Below are positions 17,248-26,159 of a stretch of 64,000 nucleotides of DNA, piece after piece; the first letter of the stretch is position 1; each line of letters begins with the position of its first letter. The position numbers and the translations under genes were made by a program. The notes below the pieces were generated by a model. The model was given only the letters and a program-made list of their open reading frames with translations. It searched no databases and was not told where the DNA came from. The stretch comes from DASTOB01 sp035720425 (GTDB taxonomy: Bacteria; Chloroflexota; Limnocylindria; Limnocylindrales; CSP1-4), in contig DASTOB010000119.1 in NCBI GenBank assembly GCA_035720425.1, forward strand, positions 32,674 through 96,673, read 5' to 3'.

Positions 17248-17904
17248 TCAGGCGGCGCCGAGGAACGCCCTCAGGCCGAGACGATCCGCCACGTCGAAGA
17301 ACCCGTAGGTCCGTCGGAAGGCGGGCTCGAGCGGCGGCACGATTCGCCCGGAGGCCATCTGCCACAGCTGGGCCTCGAGCTCCTGGAGCCGTTCCGCCAG
17401 TTCCGCGGGTCCGCGCGGCGTCGGAATGTCGGCGTACGTGCGCCGGCCCAGCCGGAACCGCACGGCCTCGTCCGGCGCGCGGGGAATGAGCGCGAGCACC
17501 ACCCGCGCGTGACCAAGTGCGGCGAGGTGCCACGGCTCTGCCCGGAGCAGCGCCGGTCGCCGTCGATCGGTCCCCGCCCGGTCCGCGACGGCACGCTCGA
17601 GCGCCGCCTCGAGATCGGCGGCGCGTCGCTCCGCCGCCGACTCCGGAGGGCCGACCCGGAGCGCGGCAACCTGTCGGATGAGGTACTGGAGCTCATCGAC
17701 TCCCGCGGCGTCGGAGCGGAGCCAGCCCTGGAAACCGGACTGGATCCCCTCGAGGTGGGGCAGCGTGCGCTCCTCGAGGAACGCGGCCCCGCCGTCCGGC
17801 AGGCCGCCCCCGTCGACCACCGCGTCGAGCAGCTCGCGGGTGATGCGGACGAGCTCAAGCAGCCGATCGATCTCGGTGAAGCCACTCCGTTCGAAGTCGT
17901 CCAT
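17248..17904 (-). CDS. Hypothetical helical protein
   Basis: A 218-residue soluble protein from ATG 17904. It begins MDDFERSGFTEIDRLLELVR and is largely helical, with EDLEAALERA-like amphipathic stretches and an Arg/Ala-rich centre. I recognise no domain. The minus frame stays open across cinA, but cinA on the plus strand is clearly the real gene there, so I stop this gene at 17904. It is 10 bases upstream of the holin-like gene and probably first in that operon. The 175-bp divergent region to cinA holds a -10-like TACCCT for cinA. Confidence 0.65.
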   Translation of the reverse strand: MDDFERSGFTEIDRLLELVRITRELLDAVVDGGGLPDGGAAFLEERTLPHLEGIQSGFQGWLRSDAAGVDELQYLIRQVAALRVGPPESAAERRAADLEAALERAVADRAGTDRRRPALLRAEPWHLAALGHARVVLALIPRAPDEAVRFRLGRRTYADIPTPRGPAELAERLQELEAQLWQMASGRIVPPLEPAFRRTYGFFDVADRLGLRAFLGAA

Positions 17905-18079
17905 CGCCAGCCTCGTTGGAGCCCGGCCACCCGGGCCGCGTGTCGCCTCCGTCCAGCGTGCGCCCCCCGATCGTGTCCGTCCCCCGGTCCGATCGGGCCT
18001 TCCGGTCTGTCCCGATGGTACCGGCCGGAGGTGACAGCGGTACGTCGCCCGGCGCACGTCGTGCGCTACCCTGCATCGC

Positions 18080-19330
18080 ATGCCGCGCCGGTTGCTCACC
18101 GCCGAGATCCTGTCCGTGGGCTCGGAGCTGACCGTCGGCGAGACGCGCGACACGAATGCCGCAGAGCTCGCCGCGGCCCTCACGGCGGCCGGCGTTCGGG
18201 TCAACCGGATCACCGCCCTGCCGGACGAGTTCGGCACGGTCCGCGAAGCGTTCACCGCCGGCGTCGCGCGGAGCGACCTCGTCATCTCGACCGGCGGCCT
18301 GGGCCCCACGCCGGATGACCTGACCCGCGAGGCGATCGCCGCCGCCGTCGGCGAGACCCCGGCCGTCGATCCTGGGCTCGAGCGATGGCTGCGCGACCTG
18401 TGGAAGCGCCGCGGCGTGCCGTTCCCCGAGTTGAACCTCAAGCAGGCGTGGCTGATCCCGAGCGCGATCGCTCTGCCGAACCCGAACGGGACGGCTCCCG
18501 GCTGGTGGGTCGACGTGCCGGGCGACCGGGTCGTCCTCGCGCTGCCCGGCCCGCCCCGCGAGATGCGGCCGATGTGGCACGACGAGGCAATGCCGCGTCT
18601 GCGCCGGCACGGCATCGGGGAGCCGGTCGTCATTCGCACGCTGCGCCTGACGGGCATCGGCGAGTCACAGGTCGCGGACCTGCTCGGCGAGACGCTCCTT
18701 CGGGCCCCGAACCCGGTCGTCGCGACGTACGCTCGTGCCGACGCGGTCGACGTGCGGATCTCCGCCACGGCTCCGACGGCGGACGGCGGAACGGCCGACC
18801 CGCGGGCCGACGGACTCCGGGCCGCATCGGCCCTCGCCGACGCAGCGGAGGAACGCGTCCTCCAGGCGGTCGGCCGGCACGTCTGGGCTCGCGGCTCCAT
18901 CGGCTGGTCGGATGCGATCGGCGCGGCCCTCGAGACCGCGGGCTGGTCGATGGCCGTCGCGGAACACGGCACCGGTGGTTCCCTGGCGGCGCTCCTCGGC
19001 GACGTCGCCTGGCTGCGTATCGCGGAGCGGCGCGCCGATCCGCTCGCCCGCACGGCCGACGTCGAGCGGGCCGCCGCGAGCATCCGCGAGCGCGGCGGGG
19101 CCGACGTCGGGGTGGCCATGTCCGCACGACCGCGTGGCCGCGACACGGCCGTGTCCGTCGTCGTCGTCATGCCGGCCGCGTCGCACCGGGAGCGGCGGGT
19201 CGCGTTCCTCGGCGGGAACCTCGGCCGTCAGCGTGCGGCGCTCGCAGCGGCCGACGTGATCCTGACGACGCTCAGAGGCGGAAATCGGTCGCTCGAGGCG
19301 GTCGGTGCGCTACCATCGGACGGCCGATGA
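18080..19330 (+). CDS. cinA: CinA-family protein (MPT-binding domain plus degenerate deamidase domain)
   Basis: A 416-residue competence/damage-inducible-type protein. Residues 1-170 form the MoaB-like domain (ILSVGSELTVGETRDTN, STGGLGPTPDDLTREA, LPGPPREM), known in family members for ADP-ribose or CoA pyrophosphatase activity. The C-terminal CinA domain, normally a nicotinamide-nucleotide deamidase, is recognisable (SDAIGAALETAGWSMAVAEH). Its active-site box, usually ESCTGG, reads EHGTGG, so deamidase activity is probably lost. A TACCCT box 7 bases before the ATG suggests a leaderless message. The stop overlaps the start of the next gene (ATGA). Confidence 0.92.
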   Translation: MPRRLLTAEILSVGSELTVGETRDTNAAELAAALTAAGVRVNRITALPDEFGTVREAFTAGVARSDLVISTGGLGPTPDDLTREAIAAAVGETPAVDPGLERWLRDLWKRRGVPFPELNLKQAWLIPSAIALPNPNGTAPGWWVDVPGDRVVLALPGPPREMRPMWHDEAMPRLRRHGIGEPVVIRTLRLTGIGESQVADLLGETLLRAPNPVVATYARADAVDVRISATAPTADGGTADPRADGLRAASALADAAEERVLQAVGRHVWARGSIGWSDAIGAALETAGWSMAVAEHGTGGSLAALLGDVAWLRIAERRADPLARTADVERAAASIRERGGADVGVAMSARPRGRDTAVSVVVVMPAASHRERRVAFLGGNLGRQRAALAAADVILTTLRGGNRSLEAVGALPSDGR

Positions 19331-19806
19331 CCGCGCGTTTCGTGTCCAGCGACGATCTCGCGTCCCTGCCGCTGTTCCAGGACCTGCCGGCCGACGAGCT
19401 CGCGTCGCTGGCGGCCGTCGCGACCCGCCGCCACCTCGCCGACGGCGAAACGCTGTTCGAGGAGGGCGACCCGTCGACGACCCTGTTCCACGTCATCCGG
19501 GGAGGACTCGTGCTGCGCGCCGGCGGAGCCGACGGCGACGTCATCGTCGACACGCTCGCACCCGGGGACCTCCTCGGTTGGTCGGCCATCGGCGAGGGTG
19601 CGACGACCCTGTCGGCCGCCCGGGCGACCGGTGACACGGAGCTCATCGCGCTGCCGGTCGACCCGATCGTGCAGCTGGCGGCCGGTGGCTCTCGACGTTC
19701 CGCGCTCCTCGTCCGGCGGCTCCTCGGCATCGCGGCGGGTCACCTCCAGGCGAGCCGCCAGCAGCTGCTCCAGGTGGGACGCGAGGGCGTCATCAGCGGG
19801 GGCTGA
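19327..19806 (+). CDS. Stand-alone cyclic-nucleotide-binding domain protein
   Basis: A 159-residue protein that is almost only a cNMP-binding fold: LPLFQDLPADELASLAAVA, EGDPSTTLFHVIRGGLVLR and LAPGDLLGWSAIGEG are its beta-roll landmarks. There is no helix-turn-helix after the dimerisation helix, unlike CRP/FNR regulators. The usual phosphate-binding cassette GELALL is replaced by GWSAIG. It is translationally coupled to cinA (ATGA at 19327). It may be a sensor subunit or effector-binding partner. It converges on a full CRP/FNR regulator 23 bases away. Confidence 0.85.
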   Translation: MTARFVSSDDLASLPLFQDLPADELASLAAVATRRHLADGETLFEEGDPSTTLFHVIRGGLVLRAGGADGDVIVDTLAPGDLLGWSAIGEGATTLSAARATGDTELIALPVDPIVQLAAGGSRRSALLVRRLLGIAAGHLQASRQQLLQVGREGVISGG

Positions 19807-19829
19807 CCAACCCCGCTCGACGCTTGGAC

Positions 19830-20528
19830 TCAGCGCTTCGAGGCGCGCTGGAGCCCGTCGAGGTCGACGATGACGATCGCGTCGCGTTCGAGCCGGATGA
19901 GGCCGTCGTCCACGAACAGTCCGAGCAGCTTGTTCACGCTCTGCCGGGTGCAGCCCACCATTGACGCGAGATCGCTTTGGGTGATCGGCGCCGCGAGCCG
20001 GATCGATCCACCATCGAGACGGCGGCCCTGCTCGTCGGCGAGGCGTGCCAGGACGGCCGCCAACCGCCCCGCGATGTCGAGGAAGTGGAGCTCCTCGACG
20101 TGGATGGTGAGGCGGCGCAGCTCGCGAGCGAGTGCCGCGAACAGCGCGTCGCGGATCGCCGGCTCGGCGGAGATGAGATCGCGGAAGCGATCGCGCGGCA
20201 GCACGAACGTCTCGGTCGGTTCGAGGGCGACTGCGGTCGCCGAGCGCGGTGCGCCGTCGAGGAGGGCGAGTTCGCCGAAGAAGTCGCCGGGCCGGAGCGT
20301 GGCGAGGATCGCTTCGTCCCCCGTCTCGGACGGCAGGGTGATCTTGACCAGCCCGCCGGCCACGATGAACAGCGCGTCTCCGGGGTCACCGAGATGGAAG
20401 ATCGTCTCGCCCCGGCGAAAGCGACGCGACTTCAGGCCGTGCGCGACGCGCTCGAGGGATTCGGCCTCGAGCCCGCTGAACAGGGGCACGGCGGCCAGTG
20501 TGTCGGTAACTGCTCGCGTGTCGATCAT
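19830..20528 (-). CDS. CRP/FNR-family transcriptional regulator
   Basis: A 232-residue regulator. I chose ATG 20528 because a GGTAGG element sits 9 bases before it; ATG 20537 is an alternative. The N-terminal cNMP fold includes VPLFSGLEAESLERVA, HLGDPGDALFIVAGG and the phosphate-binding cassette GELALLDGAPRSATA, close to the CRP consensus, so cAMP or a related nucleotide could bind. There is no Cys cluster of the FNR type. The C-terminal winged helix reads TQSDLASMVGCTRQSVNKLL. It may respond to nucleotides made by cyclase-like proteins in the window (21446-23530). Confidence 0.92.
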   Translation of the reverse strand: MIDTRAVTDTLAAVPLFSGLEAESLERVAHGLKSRRFRRGETIFHLGDPGDALFIVAGGLVKITLPSETGDEAILATLRPGDFFGELALLDGAPRSATAVALEPTETFVLPRDRFRDLISAEPAIRDALFAALARELRRLTIHVEELHFLDIAGRLAAVLARLADEQGRRLDGGSIRLAAPITQSDLASMVGCTRQSVNKLLGLFVDDGLIRLERDAIVIVDLDGLQRASKR

Positions 20529-20679
20529 CGGTGTCATCCTACCGCCGTTGCGCGAACGCAGGCCGAGGGTCGTCGGCCGGCCTGTCGGGTGTGCGACAGT
20601 CGGATCGTCGGGCGTGCGCTTTCGGACGCTTCGCCCGGGGCGGACGATCCGGCCGCTCCCATGGCAGACGGAGGTACAT

Positions 20680-21438
20680 GTGCGCCTGACGGTCCTGGGC
20701 TCCGGCACGGCTCAACCGCAGCCGGACTCGCCTGCCTCCGGGCTGCTCCTGCGCGACGGCGACGACGCGCTTCTGCTCGATTGCGGGAGCGGCGCCGTGA
20801 GCCGGCTCCAGGCGCACCTCGATCCACGCGAGCTGAGCGCCGTGATCTTCGGCCACTTCCACGGCGATCACTTCCTCGATCTCGTGCCGCTGCGCTACCT
20901 CTTCCCGTGGGCCGGACCCGTCCCCCGACACCTGCCGGTGCATGTCCCGCCCGGCGGGCGACCGCGGATCGACGCGCTCGCGACCGCGATCAGCGAGCGC
21001 GCCGGCTTCTTCGACGACGCGTTCGACGTGTGCGAGTTCGACCCTGACGGCGATCTCCGCGTCGGAGGCCTTCGCCTCGCCTTCCGCCGGGCACGTCACT
21101 ACGTTCCCGCCTGGAGCCTGTCCGTGACGGACGAGTCCGGGCACCGCCTCGTCTACCTCGGCGACACGGGGCCATCCGACGCCCTCGTCGAGTTCGCCGC
21201 CGGCGCAGATCTCATGATCCTCGAATCGACGCTCGCCTCGGCCGACGAGGACGACGTCGAGCGCGGCCACCTGACCCCGACGGAGGCCATTGCCATGGCG
21301 CGCGCCGCGCGGGCGCGGAGGGCGTGGCTCGTCCACTACCCGAGCGCCCGGCGGGCGGAGATCGCGGAGGCGTGTGCGGCCGACGGCGACCTGGTCAGGC
21401 CGGCCCAACCGGGCGACGAGATCGAGATCGGCGACTGA
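20680..21438 (+). CDS. Metallo-beta-lactamase fold hydrolase (RNase Z/PhnP-like group)
   Basis: A 252-residue protein from GTG 20680, chosen because GGAGG lies 5 bases before it. It begins VRLTVLGSGTAQPQPDSPAS, the typical opening of the RNase Z/arylsulfatase branch of the fold. The metal motif is HFHGDHFLDL; further ligands come from the RRARHYVPAWS region, LGDTGPS and the late VHYPS. It lacks the long exosite of true tRNase Z, so it is probably a general phosphodiesterase-type hydrolase. It diverges from the CRP-type regulator, with about 150 bp between the starts, and could be under its control. Confidence 0.85.
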   Translation: MRLTVLGSGTAQPQPDSPASGLLLRDGDDALLLDCGSGAVSRLQAHLDPRELSAVIFGHFHGDHFLDLVPLRYLFPWAGPVPRHLPVHVPPGGRPRIDALATAISERAGFFDDAFDVCEFDPDGDLRVGGLRLAFRRARHYVPAWSLSVTDESGHRLVYLGDTGPSDALVEFAAGADLMILESTLASADEDDVERGHLTPTEAIAMARAARARRAWLVHYPSARRAEIAEACAADGDLVRPAQPGDEIEIGD

Positions 21439-21445
21439 GGAGCGT

Positions 21446-23530
21446 TCAGTCCGTCGGCACCGTCGCCGGTGTCGCGGATGCCAGCGCGTCGGCCGCCAGG
21501 CCCCGATAGCGATCGGCGTCCGGTCCCCCACCTAGCAGCTCCGCGGCCGAGCGCCAGAAGCCCGCGGCCTCCGCGGTCGCCCCGAGCGCGAGGGCCTGCG
21601 CCGCCGCCTCCTCGAGCAGCGGGATCGCCCGCTCGAGGTCCGCAGCCAGAGCGCGATGCTGGGCGATCCGCCCGATCGCGCCACCTGGCCGACCCTCGAG
21701 CCGGTCGGCCAGCCGGCCATGGAGCTCCCGACGCCGGCTCGCGAGCAGCCCGGCGTAGGCAACGTCGCGGACGAGCGGGTGCCCGAATCGCCACGTCCCA
21801 CCCGAGTCCACCGGCACGATGAGCGTGCTGTCGCCGAGCCGGCCGACCAGCGCGGCATCGACTACGCCGCCGGAGAGCTCGGCCACGAGCGCAGGCTGGA
21901 ACGTCATGCCGACGACCGACGCGACATGGAGGAACTCGCGGGCATCCTCGTGGAGCGCGTCGATCCGGGCGCCGAGCAGCGACCGCAGGGTGAGCGGCAC
22001 GCGACCGCCTCCGACCCCATCGTCGAGTGGCAGCCGACCGTCGAACGCGAACCCGCTGTCCTCCAGGCTGGCCCGCAGCACCTCGCCGATGAACAGCGGG
22101 TTGCCCTCCGTTCGCTCATGCAGCCGCGCGCTGTCGCGCGGGTGGAGCGGCGTTCCGGCCAGCTCGCCGGCCAGCTGGTCCGTCTCGTCGGGATCGAGCC
22201 CGGACAGGTCGAGCCACGTCACGTGGGGATACTTCGACCATGCGGGACGCCGGCCCGGGCGCGTGCCGATGAGGACGAGGAATCGCAGACCGGGCGCCTC
22301 GCGCACGAGCTGGTCGATCATCGGCCGGCTCGACTGGTCTGCCCAATGCACGTCGTCGACGACGACGACGCGGGGGCCCAGGTCGGCCGATAGCCGCCGA
22401 CTGTACTGGAGCGAGACCTCGAGCACGGCCGACACGACCTCCGCCGGGTCGGTCGGGGCGAGCGCGGCCTCCGCCTCCCAGCCGGAGAAGGCCGCGTCAC
22501 GCGCGACGGCCGCGATCGCGCCGGCGAATCGTCGTGCCTGGTCCGGCGTGAGCTCCTCGGTGAACAGGAGACGGCGGGCGAACGCGCCGGAGTCGACGCC
22601 CTGCTCGTCGGCGATGACCTGGGCGAAGTGACGGATGAACCGATACGGCTCCCCGGTGCCGTACGACACGTTCTCCGTCCACGTCCAGGCAAATCCGGCG
22701 GAGCGCGCGTCGAGCTCGAGATCGGCGAGCAGGCGAGACTTGCCCATGCCGGCATCGCCGGCCACCACGACGACGTGACCGCGACCGGACCGCGCGGCCT
22801 CCGCGAGGGCATCGCGCAGGACCTGCCGTTCCGATTCCCGCCCGACGATCCGGCCACGAGGCGGCCCCCACGGACGGAGCACCGACGCATCGCCGCGCAG
22901 GCTGTACAGCCGAACCGGGCGTGACTGCCCGCGGAGCAGCTCGTAGCCGCGATCCTCGACGTCGAGGCGATCCCGCGCGGCGCGGACCGTCGCCTCGTCG
23001 AGGAGGATGTCACCCGGGCGGGCAAGGTCCTGGATCCGCGCGGCATTGACGATCGCGGGGCCGGTCAGGGACACGTCAGAGCCGGATGCTCCGGCCCGCT
23101 CGGCCGCGACCACCTCCCCGGTGGCGATCCCGATCCGGACCTGGAGCTCCTCGCCCCCGCGCGACAGCTCCGCCAGTCCCTGCCGGATGGCCGCCGCGCA
23201 CAGGGCCGCCCGGAGGGCGTCGTCGTCGTGGGCCCGCGGAAAGCCAAAGACCGCGAACACGGCGTCGCCGATGAACTTCTCGACCGTGCCCTCGTAGCGG
23301 TGGACTGCTTCCGCCATCGCCGCGAGTGCGGCGTCGACGCGCTGTCGCACCTCCTCGGGATCGTGCTCGGCGATCATCCGAACGTAGTCGACGAGATCCG
23401 CGAAGAGCGCGCTGACGACCCGGCGATCCGCTCCGGGTGTCGCCCGTCCGCGCGACCGGAGCCGGGTTCCGCACTGGTTGCAGAAGCGGGCGCCGTGGCC
23501 GTTCGGCACGCCGCAGGCAGGACAGCGCAC
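21446..23530 (-). CDS. Zinc ribbon + class III nucleotidyl cyclase + AAA ATPase protein
   Basis: A 694-residue signalling protein. The first 25 residues form a zinc ribbon (CPACG and CNQCG). A class III adenylate/guanylate cyclase domain follows, with SALFADLVDYVRM and EKFIGDAVFAVFG supplying the two metal aspartates. A large AAA/STAND-type ATPase segment has Walker A GDAGMGKSRLL and Walker B VVVVDDVHWADQ. Relatives are often about 1000 residues long with TPR repeats; here only a short helical tail remains, so it is shorter than usual. It may supply the nucleotide sensed by the neighbouring CRP-type and cNMP-binding proteins, though this is inference. Confidence 0.88.
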   Translation of the reverse strand: MRCPACGVPNGHGARFCNQCGTRLRSRGRATPGADRRVVSALFADLVDYVRMIAEHDPEEVRQRVDAALAAMAEAVHRYEGTVEKFIGDAVFAVFGFPRAHDDDALRAALCAAAIRQGLAELSRGGEELQVRIGIATGEVVAAERAGASGSDVSLTGPAIVNAARIQDLARPGDILLDEATVRAARDRLDVEDRGYELLRGQSRPVRLYSLRGDASVLRPWGPPRGRIVGRESERQVLRDALAEAARSGRGHVVVVAGDAGMGKSRLLADLELDARSAGFAWTWTENVSYGTGEPYRFIRHFAQVIADEQGVDSGAFARRLLFTEELTPDQARRFAGAIAAVARDAAFSGWEAEAALAPTDPAEVVSAVLEVSLQYSRRLSADLGPRVVVVDDVHWADQSSRPMIDQLVREAPGLRFLVLIGTRPGRRPAWSKYPHVTWLDLSGLDPDETDQLAGELAGTPLHPRDSARLHERTEGNPLFIGEVLRASLEDSGFAFDGRLPLDDGVGGGRVPLTLRSLLGARIDALHEDAREFLHVASVVGMTFQPALVAELSGGVVDAALVGRLGDSTLIVPVDSGGTWRFGHPLVRDVAYAGLLASRRRELHGRLADRLEGRPGGAIGRIAQHRALAADLERAIPLLEEAAAQALALGATAEAAGFWRSAAELLGGGPDADRYRGLAADALASATPATVPTD

Positions 23531-23559
23531 GCTCCCTCCTCTCGGGGAGGGAGTTTACG

Positions 23560-24639
23560 TCACGAGATGGTCAGGACCGGCTGCTGATCGCCGGCTGCCG
23601 CCCGCACGCTCATCCGGGCGGCGACGATGCTCGCCAGGTGACTGAGGGCCCGCGCGGCCGGCCCGGGCTCGCGCTGGGCGACGGCCGGTACCCCGACGTC
23701 CCCACCCTGCCGGACGGTCACGTCGAGCGGGACTGCGCCGAGGAACTCGAGGTCGTGCTCCGCGGCGAAGCGTTCGCCACCGCCACGGCCGAAGATCTCG
23801 GTCAACTCGCCGCAGTGCGGGCAGACGAACGCGGACATGTTCTCGACGATGCCGATGACCGGCACGCTCATCCGCCGGAGCATTGCGAGCGCCTTCGACA
23901 CGTCCTGGAGGGCGACCTCCTGGGGCGTCGTAACAAGCACGGTGCCGCTGATCGGGACCGCCTGGGCGAGGGTGAGCTGGGCGTCCGACGTGCCGGGCGG
24001 CAGGTCGATGACGAGATAGTCGAGCTCGCCCCAGTCGACGTCACGCAAGAACTGCTGAATCGCCCCGCCGATGAGCGGGCCACGCCACACGATCGGCTGT
24101 CCCTCCGGGACGAAGAACTGGATCGAGATGACCTTCACACCGTGGCGTTCGAGCGGCAGGATCTTGTTGGCCGAGCTGGCCGTGGGCTGGCCGTCGACCC
24201 CGAGCATGAGCGGGATGTTGGGCCCGGTGATGTCCGCGTCGAGCAAACCGACCGATGCGCCGGATTGGGCGAGCGCGACGGCGAGGTTCACGCTCACCGT
24301 GCTCTTGCCGACACCGCCCTTGCCGGAGGCCACGGCGATGATGTTCTTGACGCCCGGCACCAGCTGCTGGGGCTGCGCCGGCGCGGCTCGGCGAACGGTC
24401 GCGCCCCACGTGATGTCGATGCCGGTCACGCCGATCGGGTCGAGCTTGGACCGGACATCGGCCTCGATCTCGTCCTTGAGCGGGCAGGCCGGCGTGGTGA
24501 GCTCGATCGTGAACGCCACCGCGGTCCCGTCGATGCGCAAATCGCGGACCATGTTCCGGCTGATCAAGTCGCCGCCCAGCTCCGGCTCCCGCACCTGGCG
24601 AAGGGCATCGAGCACGGCGGTTTCGGGGATCGACGTCAT
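23560..24639 (-). CDS. mrp: Mrp/ApbC-family Fe-S cluster carrier ATPase
   Basis: A 359-residue P-loop scaffold protein that carries iron-sulfur clusters to apo-proteins. Residues 1-90 are a MIP18/DUF59 domain (VREPELGGDLISRNMVRDL, TTPACPLKDEI). The deviant Walker A SGKGGVGKST spans about residues 105-114, and the cluster-binding pair CPHC is near residue 270. The gene is complete and lies 29 bases after the start of the cyclase gene in transcription direction. CO dehydrogenase and other Fe-S enzymes in this genome would be clients. Confidence 0.95.
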   Translation of the reverse strand: MTSIPETAVLDALRQVREPELGGDLISRNMVRDLRIDGTAVAFTIELTTPACPLKDEIEADVRSKLDPIGVTGIDITWGATVRRAAPAQPQQLVPGVKNIIAVASGKGGVGKSTVSVNLAVALAQSGASVGLLDADITGPNIPLMLGVDGQPTASSANKILPLERHGVKVISIQFFVPEGQPIVWRGPLIGGAIQQFLRDVDWGELDYLVIDLPPGTSDAQLTLAQAVPISGTVLVTTPQEVALQDVSKALAMLRRMSVPVIGIVENMSAFVCPHCGELTEIFGRGGGERFAAEHDLEFLGAVPLDVTVRQGGDVGVPAVAQREPGPAARALSHLASIVAARMSVRAAAGDQQPVLTIS

Positions 24640-24881
24640 CGGCCGGGGTACCTCTCGCTGGCCTGCTCCACGCCGCGGTCACGGAGGACACGCGGCCCCG
24701 ACCTTCTGACAGTCGGTGCGTCGATATCGTAGCGCGCCCCTCCCGAAGCCGCCGCGGAACGACCCGGGGCCGACGACCGAGCCGGCATCCACGCGGTCGG
24801 TTGTACGAGTCACGAAGCTGCGCCGACTCCGGTGCACGAGATTCGTCGTGCCGAGGGGATGATCGTGCGGTTCGCCGCAAG
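24640..24881. other. Divergent intergenic region between mrp and the polyamine operon
   Basis: No coding sequence or RNA fold could be supported here. It holds the unassigned mrp upstream region, with the polyamine operon promoter at its right end. Confidence 0.5.
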
Positions 24882-24910
24882 TTGACACTCCCGGAGCCCC
24901 ATCCTATTCT
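24882..24910 (+). promoter_or_regulatory. Near-consensus promoter of the potADBC operon
   Basis: TTGACA (24882-24887), a 17-base spacer and TATTCT (24905-24910) form the best housekeeping-type promoter in the window. Transcription would begin near 24917, leaving an untranslated leader of about 90 bases before GTG 25005. Confidence 0.8.
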
Positions 24911-25004
24911 CGTCCCGCCGCTGCCTGTCTCGCGGCCGACCGGCGCCGTCACCGCGCCGCGGATCCCCACTGGGGCCCTCAGGACGCAGGGAGTGCGAAC
25001 GAAC

Positions 25005-26129
25005 GTGCCCGCGGTCGACGTCCGGCTCGTACAGGTTGTCAAGCGCTTCGGCGACGTCGTGGCCGTCGACCACATCGACCTCGAGGTGCGCGACGGCGAG
25101 TTCTTCAGCCTGCTCGGCCCCTCCGGCTGCGGCAAGACGACGACCCTGCGCATGATCGGCGGCTTCGAGGAGCCGACCTCCGGCCTGATCGAGCTCCAGG
25201 GTGAGGACGTGACGTGGCTTCCGCCGTATCGGCGGAACGTCAACACGGTCTTCCAGAACTACGCGCTGTTCCCGCACCTGACGATCTTCGAGAACGTCGC
25301 CTTCGGTCTCCGGCGCAAGGGCGTCGCCGACGCCGACGTGCGCACGCGCGTGGGCGAGATGCTCGAGCTCGTCGAGCTGCCGGGCTTCGAGCGCCGCCGG
25401 CCCACCCAGATCTCCGGTGGCCAGGCCCAGCGCGTCGCCCTCGCGCGGGCGCTCATCAATCGTCCGGCGGTCCTGCTCCTCGACGAGCCGCTCGGGGCCC
25501 TCGACCTCAAGCTGCGCAAGCAGATGCAGGTGGAGCTGAAGCGGATCCAGCAGGAGGTGGGGATCACGTTCGTCTACGTGACCCACGACCAGGAGGAGGC
25601 GATGACGATGTCGGATCGCATCGCCGTCATGAATCGCGGTCGGTACGAGCAGCTCGGCGACCCGGAGAGCCTGTACGAACGCCCGGCGACGCGGTTCGTG
25701 GCGGGCTTTCTCGGGGTGAGCAACCTGCTCCCGGGGCGCATCGACGGGGCGGCCGACGACTACGCTGTGTGCCGTCTCCATGACGGCTCTCCGGTCCGGG
25801 TCCCGCGCGCCATGACGAACGGCTCGGCGAGCATCGAGATCGGGGTCCGACCGGAGAAGATCCGGATGCACGGGCCGGGAACGACCCCGCCGCCGGGGTC
25901 CAACGAGCTGGTCGGCGTCGTCAAGGACGCCTCGTACATGGGGGTCTCGACCCAGTACATCGTCGAAACACGCCACGGAGACCGCGTTGCGGTCTACGAG
26001 CAGAACGTCGAGCGGACCGTCCACGGGTCGCTCCATCGGCCGGGTGAGGAGGTCCGCCTCAGCTGGTCGCCGGATCACACGTTCGCGGTGCCGGCCGAGG
26101 GCCCGGCGGCATCGGACGAGGTTGCCTGA
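25005..26129 (+). CDS. potA: Spermidine/putrescine ABC transporter ATP-binding protein
   Basis: A 374-residue ATPase of the polyamine/opine/phosphonate importer family. The start is uncertain between GTG 24993 and GTG 25005. I chose 25005, with GGGAG 11 bases before it. Walker A is GPSGCGKTTT, the Q-loop is FQNYALFPHLT, the signature ISGGQAQRVALARAL, Walker B LLLDEPLGALD and the switch VYVTHDQEEA. The C-terminal TOBE-like regulatory domain starts at about residue 250 (GVRPEKIRMHG). It energises the PotB-PotC channel. Confidence 0.95.
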   Translation: MPAVDVRLVQVVKRFGDVVAVDHIDLEVRDGEFFSLLGPSGCGKTTTLRMIGGFEEPTSGLIELQGEDVTWLPPYRRNVNTVFQNYALFPHLTIFENVAFGLRRKGVADADVRTRVGEMLELVELPGFERRRPTQISGGQAQRVALARALINRPAVLLLDEPLGALDLKLRKQMQVELKRIQQEVGITFVYVTHDQEEAMTMSDRIAVMNRGRYEQLGDPESLYERPATRFVAGFLGVSNLLPGRIDGAADDYAVCRLHDGSPVRVPRAMTNGSASIEIGVRPEKIRMHGPGTTPPPGSNELVGVVKDASYMGVSTQYIVETRHGDRVAVYEQNVERTVHGSLHRPGEEVRLSWSPDHTFAVPAEGPAASDEVA

Positions 26130-26159
26130 CGGCCGCGCCCGTCAGGTGGAGAGGAGTTC

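Noticed and set aside
17905..19170. Minus-strand open frame continuing from the gene at 17248 across cinA
   Set aside because: cinA on the plus strand has clear domain motifs, and the minus extension is Ser/Arg-rich with no similarity pattern.
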